Source of the DNA: Streptomyces sp. NBC_01214
GTDB taxonomy: Bacteria; Actinomycetota; Actinomycetes; Streptomycetales; Streptomycetaceae
DNA: 64,000 bases
Direction: 5' to 3'
Assembly (NCBI RefSeq): GCF_026340975.1
Contig: NZ_JAPEOS010000001.1
Coordinates: forward strand, 1-64,000
Shown here: piece by piece, positions 59,904-64,000 of the stretch
Position numbering within the stretch: position 1 is the first letter of the stretch
How the letters are laid out: each line of letters begins with the position of its first letter
The notes under the pieces: model-generated
Database searches by the model: none
What the model was told of the DNA's origin: nothing
The model's input: the letters and a program-made list of their open reading frames with translations, nothing else
Translations under genes and position numbers: made by a program

Positions 59904-60881
59904 TCAGAGCGCGAGCTTGAAAGGCCCCTCATAGGGGCCGAGGAACCGTGAGCCGTTCAGGTGGATCAGGTGATCAGGCGCGTCAGCCACCCAGGCTTCG
60001 GTCTCCCATGCGAGGTCGGCCAGCCACTTGCGCATCGTGGCGCGGTCCGGGAAGCAGTTCACGAACACCAGCCCCGCTTTGTCCGTCGCGAAGAGTTTCT
60101 TAAGGTGCTCACGGCGTCCGAAGTCGATCGGTCCGTGAGAAGTGACGGCCTCCATCAAGAAGAGCCAACCGCGCTTCTCGTCATAGACCACGAGGTCCGG
60201 GTTCTTGCCGTGCTCGTCGAAGGTCAGCCCGAGACGTGCGAAGGCGTCGTCATGGCGGATGTCGTAGCGGTGATCCTTGGCGTCCCCCAGATAGAGCAAC
60301 TGTCCGCCGCGGGCGAAGCGAGGGCAGAACTCCTCGACCATGTCCCGGATCAGGGGGTTCTGGCCACCAGGAGAGAGTCGGAACACAGAACCGTCGGGCA
60401 GCTTGACTGGGATCATCTGCATGTCGCGGGTGGCCTTGTAAGCGGCCTGCTGGGTGGGCGCTTCGGCTATCCAGGCGTCGAGGGCGTCTTGGAACCCAGA
60501 AGTGCCGAAGAGACGCACTACGGACAGAGCGGCCGGAGCGATCCGGTAATTGTTCTTGGAGGAGTTGACCGCGCGCCCTTCGGGGGCGTCGGAGTTGTGC
60601 TCGGCGAACCCCGCGTCGACGAACTGGTGGAGCGTCTGCTTGCGGAAGGTCTCACGCGAGTTCGGGGCGTACGTTTTACCCCACTTCTCCGCAATGACGC
60701 CCATGACTTCTGTGACGCCGAGACGCGGGTTGGTCGCCGTGTCCCACGGCTCGCCAGGTTCCAGGCCGAGCAGCACGAGAGCTGTCAGGGCGGACCTGCT
60801 ATTGCAGCGGACCTTGTCGAAGCCGAAGGCTTGCAGGAGGACGCCGGCGTTGTCGACGGATGCTTCTAAGGTGCTGGTCAC
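59904..60881 (-). CDS. BsuBI/PstI-family restriction endonuclease
   Basis: A 325-aa protein. An N-terminal winged-helix-like region precedes the PstI-type catalytic domain with NPDLVVYDEKRGWLFL and MEAVTSHGPIDFGRR, where the E-A-V-T-S-H-G segment is a hallmark of this family. Together with the overlapping methylase upstream it forms a type II system; family members usually cut CTGCAG, but specificity is unverified here. It overlaps the methylase by ATGA. Confidence 0.88.
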   Translation of the reverse strand: MTSTLEASVDNAGVLLQAFGFDKVRCNSRSALTALVLLGLEPGEPWDTATNPRLGVTEVMGVIAEKWGKTYAPNSRETFRKQTLHQFVDAGFAEHNSDAPEGRAVNSSKNNYRIAPAALSVVRLFGTSGFQDALDAWIAEAPTQQAAYKATRDMQMIPVKLPDGSVFRLSPGGQNPLIRDMVEEFCPRFARGGQLLYLGDAKDHRYDIRHDDAFARLGLTFDEHGKNPDLVVYDEKRGWLFLMEAVTSHGPIDFGRREHLKKLFATDKAGLVFVNCFPDRATMRKWLADLAWETEAWVADAPDHLIHLNGSRFLGPYEGPFKLAL

Positions 60882-62338
60882 TCTGCGGAGCCTACGACAG
60901 CGGGGAACAAGTCAGCTACGAGGGCGTCGAGCTTAGCCTGTTCTGGGAGCCATTCCGGCGCATTCTCCGCCAGGCGCACCAAGTCGTCACGGGAGGGGAA
61001 GGGGAGTGTCTTGACGTCCCCGGCGTTGACCTGGGTATGCCCGGAGAAGGTGCGGAAGATCGCGTCGAGCGTCGAGGAGTTCAGCCAGAGCATCAGCCCG
61101 TGCGCGAGCTGAGGGTCGATAGGCCCCTTCTTCTCGTGCAGGTAGTTGGTCTTGTTGTCCAGGGCAACCGGGCCGTCGTGCTTCCAGACGCCCGCGACCA
61201 CGCGCCGCTTCTCCTCCTTCGCGGAGAAGCGCTTGATGACGACGTAGTGCCCTTCGGGCAGGAGCAGCTTGCGGGCGGCCTCGGTGCTGGGAAGGAAGCC
61301 CTGCGGCTTCTTCCCGGGGCGCTGTGGCCACTCGATCTCTCCGCCGCGCACGTTGGCCTGGTAGATCATCGGCACGACACCGTCGGCACCGAGGTCTTCG
61401 GTCAAGTGTTCGCGGTTGCGGAAGTCGACGACCTTGCCCGTGCTGACACCCAAGCCCAGGTCAGCCAGGGTGAACGAGACGGCCGGCGGCACGACAGCGG
61501 AGTCGTCGAAGCGGACGAACTGCTCGCGATCCCCTGGCAGGACCACGGCGTCGAACGGGACGGTGCGGCGTAGCGGGGCGTCGTGGTGGGCAATCGACGC
61601 CGACAGGACGACCTGTCGCTGCTGGCCGCCCCGCGTGCCGGCCACGATGACGTTTTCCTGGAGAACGCCAGTGTCGGCGAAGACTGTGTTGCGGCTCTCG
61701 AAGACGTGTAGGAGGTCGAGGCTGGTGCGGTCGAGCATCCACTGGCGAAAAGCTCGGTGGTAGGTGCCGTTGGCCCAGGAGCGGGGCACGATGATCGAGA
61801 TCTGGCCGCCGGGTGCGAGGGCGGCTGTGGCCCTGGCCCAGAAGGCCGTGTAGATGTTGCTGGCATCGACCAGGTCGTGCGCAGTGCGCGTACGGTGCAG
61901 GCTGCCCGCGGCGAGCTTTCCATAGGGTGGATTGGCGACGACGAGGTCGAACGGCCCGTCGATGAGTGCGTCATCGTTGGTGAGGTAGTCGCCCTGCACG
62001 AGCTCGAACGTGGTGCCGTAGGTTGCCCTGCATTCCTCGAGGGTGGCCCGTAGGTAAGGCATGACCTGCGGGTCGGTCTCCACAGCAACGACATGAACGT
62101 TCAGGTCAGGGCGCTCTTCGTGCAGCCGGGTCACCAGTGCGACGGTCAGCGAGCCGACGCCGGCGCCGGGATCCAGAACGCGCACGGTATTGCTCAGCGC
62201 GTCCAGGCGAGGCATCGAGGCGATCAGGTCGGCGGCCGGGGCAGGGGTAAAGAACTGCCCCAGGGCGGCCTGGGTCCGAGGGTCAAGGACACTGAGCGCA
62301 TCCACCCGTCGTGCCTCGGTGTTCTCGATCAGTTTCAC
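60878..62338 (-). CDS. N6-adenine DNA methyltransferase (BsuBI/PstI partner)
   Basis: A 486-aa methylase with SAM-binding motif I (VLDPGAGVGSLTVAL) near residue 47, catalytic motif IV NPPYG near residue 139, and a C-terminal target-recognition region. It protects host DNA from the partner endonuclease. GTG 62338 is chosen for AGAGGA at 8 nt; the open frame continues to 62503 without similarity. First gene of the R-M pair, which reads away from attR. Confidence 0.9.
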   Translation of the reverse strand: MKLIENTEARRVDALSVLDPRTQAALGQFFTPAPAADLIASMPRLDALSNTVRVLDPGAGVGSLTVALVTRLHEERPDLNVHVVAVETDPQVMPYLRATLEECRATYGTTFELVQGDYLTNDDALIDGPFDLVVANPPYGKLAAGSLHRTRTAHDLVDASNIYTAFWARATAALAPGGQISIIVPRSWANGTYHRAFRQWMLDRTSLDLLHVFESRNTVFADTGVLQENVIVAGTRGGQQRQVVLSASIAHHDAPLRRTVPFDAVVLPGDREQFVRFDDSAVVPPAVSFTLADLGLGVSTGKVVDFRNREHLTEDLGADGVVPMIYQANVRGGEIEWPQRPGKKPQGFLPSTEAARKLLLPEGHYVVIKRFSAKEEKRRVVAGVWKHDGPVALDNKTNYLHEKKGPIDPQLAHGLMLWLNSSTLDAIFRTFSGHTQVNAGDVKTLPFPSRDDLVRLAENAPEWLPEQAKLDALVADLFPAVVGSAE

Positions 62339-62839
62339 GTCCGCGATCCTCTCACGGGGCACCCCCGTGAAGTCATTGGTGGAGATACATACTAAGTCCG
62401 CCACTCCGTGGCAACCTCGGGAAGCAAATACTGAAGCGCGAGAGAGCCCAGGGCGCAGGCCAGCACGATGCGCTCTGGCACGACCCGACCCGCGAGAACA
62501 CACCCCTGATCACCACTTTCCTGTCCGAAGGCACCCGGGCACGAAGTCGCCCGCGGACAGGTTCAGCAGGCGGCTGCCCGCCTGGTCCCGGGCACAGCGA
62601 GTGGGCACCAGCCTCCAGACCGCGGAAGACGGAACGCAAAGTGATGCCACTCCGAAACGGGTGTGCACACGCAACGTGACAGGCATCGGCAGCCGCCCCC
62701 GCCATCAGCCCGGGCTGGGGGAAATCTGGGAGAAGAAGTTCTCCCAGAGACCCCGCAAGACCGCTTCAGACCAATCCATTCCACCGCCCTGAACTGCGGA
62801 GATCCCGTTCTCGCCGATGCGGATCTTGGTTGGACGTTC
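62339..62839. other. attR-proximal non-coding region with arm-site repeat
   Basis: A 501-nt interval without a supported gene. It contains GAAATCTGGGAGAAG at 62721-62735 (same as near attL) and the inverted repeat TGGGAGAA/TTCTCCCA (62727-62734 with 62739-62746). Likely integrase/excisionase arm sites plus the promoter of the methylase. Confidence 0.5.
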
Positions 62840-62899
62840 TTCGGGACGAAGAGGTCGTGGGTTCAAATCCCGCCACCCCGACTTCGTAAGACCAGGTCA
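62840..62899. repeat. attR: 60-nt direct repeat of the tRNA-Pro 3' half
   Basis: A perfect copy of 31191-31250. It lacks the tRNA 5' half, so it is not a functional tRNA gene. Confidence 0.92.
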
Positions 62900-62931
62900 G
62901 GGGCCTGATCCACTCAGTGGATCAGGCCCCT
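62899..62931 (+). terminator. Chromosomal terminator beyond attR
   Basis: A perfect 15-bp stem (62899-62913 with 62917-62931) with a TCA loop followed by GTTTGG. Probably the original tRNA-Pro terminator, displaced by integration. Confidence 0.85.
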
Positions 62932-62973
62932 GTTTGGCGTTTGCCCCTGTCTTGGGAGTCAATGGGGAGCCGG

Positions 62974-63755
62974 TCAGGCAGCGGCGCCGGCTTCCGGGGC
63001 AGTCGTGCGGGCACTCCGGTCGTCGAGGACGATCAGCGCGGGGCCGTTCTCCTTCTCGGCCAGATGCGTCACGCGGTCGACGGCTGCGGCGAGCGCCCGC
63101 GTGGCCGGGTCCGGGTCTCCATCACCGGGCGACGTTGCGCCGCCCTCGTGTTCCCGGGACGCCTTCCACATCGTGGTGAGCACGGCGAGCAGGACCGTCC
63201 CGAGAGGGCCACCTCGATGCGGCCGCCATCCGCGTCGTCGATCCGCTCGGGGAGCCGGAAGAAGGTGATCGCAGGAGCCGACAGGAGGCATTGCGGGTGG
63301 GCGCGTTGGTCCTTCCTGTCGGCCTGAGTGGGCTCCTGAACCGGCTCCGCGACGGGCGTCAGGGTGCGGCCCGGTTTCCTGCTTTCCCACCGTGTTCCCG
63401 TGACCGTGGGCATGGCGGACTTCTTCCCGCACGCGGGGTTGCCTCCCGTCGGATCGTTCGGTCAGCTCGGCCGGGTCCGGCCCAGCGGGCCGGACCACAA
63501 CGGACTCGGTGGTGGCCGGGGCGCCGGCATCCAAGGGGCTCGCCACCTGGCCGGCACCAGCGGAACCGCCTGGACGCTCTCTTCCAGCCGCCGACTTAGG
63601 ACTTCCACACCGCTCCGCGACTCCGCCAGGCCGGTGAGCATCCGTTCCTGCCGTCGCCGGAGCTCGCGGTTCTCCTCGCGCAGGCCCGTCGCGCCTTGCG
63701 CCACTGCTTCGAGGACCTTCTGGCGCGTCTGGTCCACCGTCACCCTCAAGTGCAA
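62974..63755 (-). pseudogene. Frame-disrupted coiled-coil protein gene
   Basis: Protein-like segments lie in different frames. The first runs from about 63755 (TVDQTRQKVLEAVAQG, REENRELRRRQERML coiled coil). Another frame gives ATTESVVVRPAGPDPAEL, a third AITFFRLPERIDDADGGRIE, and the end of the first open frame GTVLLAVLTTMWKASREH followed by AVDRVTHLAEKENGPALIVLDDRS. At least two shifts are needed to join them, so it is either a decayed gene or the sequence has indel errors. Identity unknown. Nothing recognisable follows to the window end. Confidence 0.45.
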
Positions 63756-64000
63756 GCCGTATGAAGTCGAGTTGACTGAGGCGGCCCGGACGTCGAGCCC
63801 AAGTTCGGGAAGGCACTGCTGACCCTTGACGCGTACGTCGCCGTCTCCAGGGAAAGCTGTCGCTTCTGTCCCTGATCGGCACGGCGGCCGAGGACAACGT
63901 CCTCCAGCCGATGCGCACGGGCCCCTTCGTCAGAAGATCATGGGCCAGGAAAACGCCTAGCCCGGAGCGCTCAACACCGCGCGCCACATGTAGCTCATCG

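Larger units (their letters stand above)
31191..62899. mobile_element. Integrative mobilizable element in the tRNA-Pro 3' end
   Basis: The element is bounded by a 60-nt perfect direct repeat. It contains a tyrosine integrase, Xis-like and XRE-type proteins, a winged-helix plasmid-type protein, a SpdB-like membrane protein, MobC and a MobP relaxase. Cargo comprises a radical SAM/DUF6375/STAND block, a NUDIX/dehydrogenase/regulator operon, a peptide-modification-like operon, an orphan 5S rRNA and a type II restriction-modification pair. No FtsK/TraB translocase or clear replication initiator is visible, so helper functions would be needed for transfer. The integrase lies 6 kb from attL, unusual for such elements, suggesting that the attL-side cargo was added later. 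Confidence 0.88.

Noticed and set aside
59720..59934. A small protein-like frame next to the restriction gene
   Set aside because: It has some protein-like composition (TEERLLLSVTPVHLG) but no start with a ribosome site, and it overlaps the restriction gene end; may be a decayed fragment.
62840..62899. A second tRNA-Pro gene at the right end
   Set aside because: Only the 3' half from the anticodon loop is present; the sequence upstream does not form the acceptor or D arms, so it is attR.
31191..62899. A self-transmissible conjugative element (AICE/ICE)
   Set aside because: No FtsK/TraB-type translocase or type IV secretion genes are visible; only MobC and a relaxase, so mobilizable is the safer call.
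62974..63987. A single intact 337-codon minus-strand gene at the right edge
   Set aside because: Only parts of this frame look protein-like, while neighbouring frames carry the rest, so it is treated as a disrupted gene.
1..64000. CRISPR arrays and insertion sequences
   Set aside because: I saw no regularly spaced repeats and no transposase genes with terminal inverted repeats in the window.

Overview
The window is from a Streptomyces-type actinobacterial chromosome. It has very high G+C coding DNA, many 4-nt start/stop overlaps, leaderless starts and a WblA regulator. The gene order ssd/tadA, acs, nhaA, marP, nth, crp, twin ArsA-like ATPases, wblA and a class A PBP is one I recall from the Streptomyces core chromosome (no search was run).

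Core segment (1 to about 31.2 kb): a TadA-like secretion ATPase (partial) and its Ssd/CpaE-like partner; a HAD phosphatase; a degenerate Fic-like protein; a CooC/MinD-like ATPase; a deacetylase-like lipoprotein; a SulP transporter fused to beta-carbonic anhydrase; acetyl-CoA synthetase; an nhaA / holin-X-like / alpha-beta hydrolase run; MarP-like protease with CoA-pyrophosphatase-type NUDIX; endonuclease III; Crp; a nucleotidyltransferase; a NUDIX/metallo-beta-lactamase/L7L12-like operon; DUF4177/RidA; two ArsA-like ATPases; wblA; a class A PBP; GatB/YqeY; a phosphoesterase; a Pr6Pr membrane protein; and tRNA-Pro(CGG).

Mobile element (31191-62899, about 31.7 kb): a 60-nt perfect repeat of the tRNA-Pro 3' half marks attL and attR. 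The backbone lies centrally: tyrosine integrase with an embedded LacI-type HTH, Xis-like protein, XRE repressor, winged-helix protein, SpdB-like membrane protein, MobC and a MobP-type relaxase. I see no FtsK/TraB transfer ATPase, so it looks mobilizable rather than self-transmissible. Cargo falls into four blocks. (1) Next to attL: radical SAM protein, DUF6375 protein and a 1334-aa Avs-like STAND NTPase with a nuclease-like N-terminus. (2) At 47-50 kb: a small regulatory/NUDIX/dehydrogenase operon and an anti-sigma-type ATPase. (3) At 51-59 kb: a tightly coupled operon resembling a new ribosomal-peptide (RiPP) pathway, with SPASM radical SAM enzyme, unknown Cys-rich protein, 2OG-Fe(II) oxygenase, P-loop kinase, protein kinase, a candidate precursor peptide, an HExxH-domain protein and a serine hydrolase. 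(4) Next to attR: a BsuBI/PstI-type restriction-modification pair. Between blocks 3 and 4 lies a complete-looking orphan 5S rRNA gene with its own terminator, far from any 16S/23S.

Right flank (about 62.9-64.0 kb): a second terminator hairpin, presumably the original tRNA terminator, then a frame-disrupted pseudogene. Most promising for new biology are the peptide-modification operon, the orphan 5S gene, the attL-side radical SAM/STAND block and the operator set shared by backbone and cargo. All functional statements rest on motif reading and recalled family knowledge.
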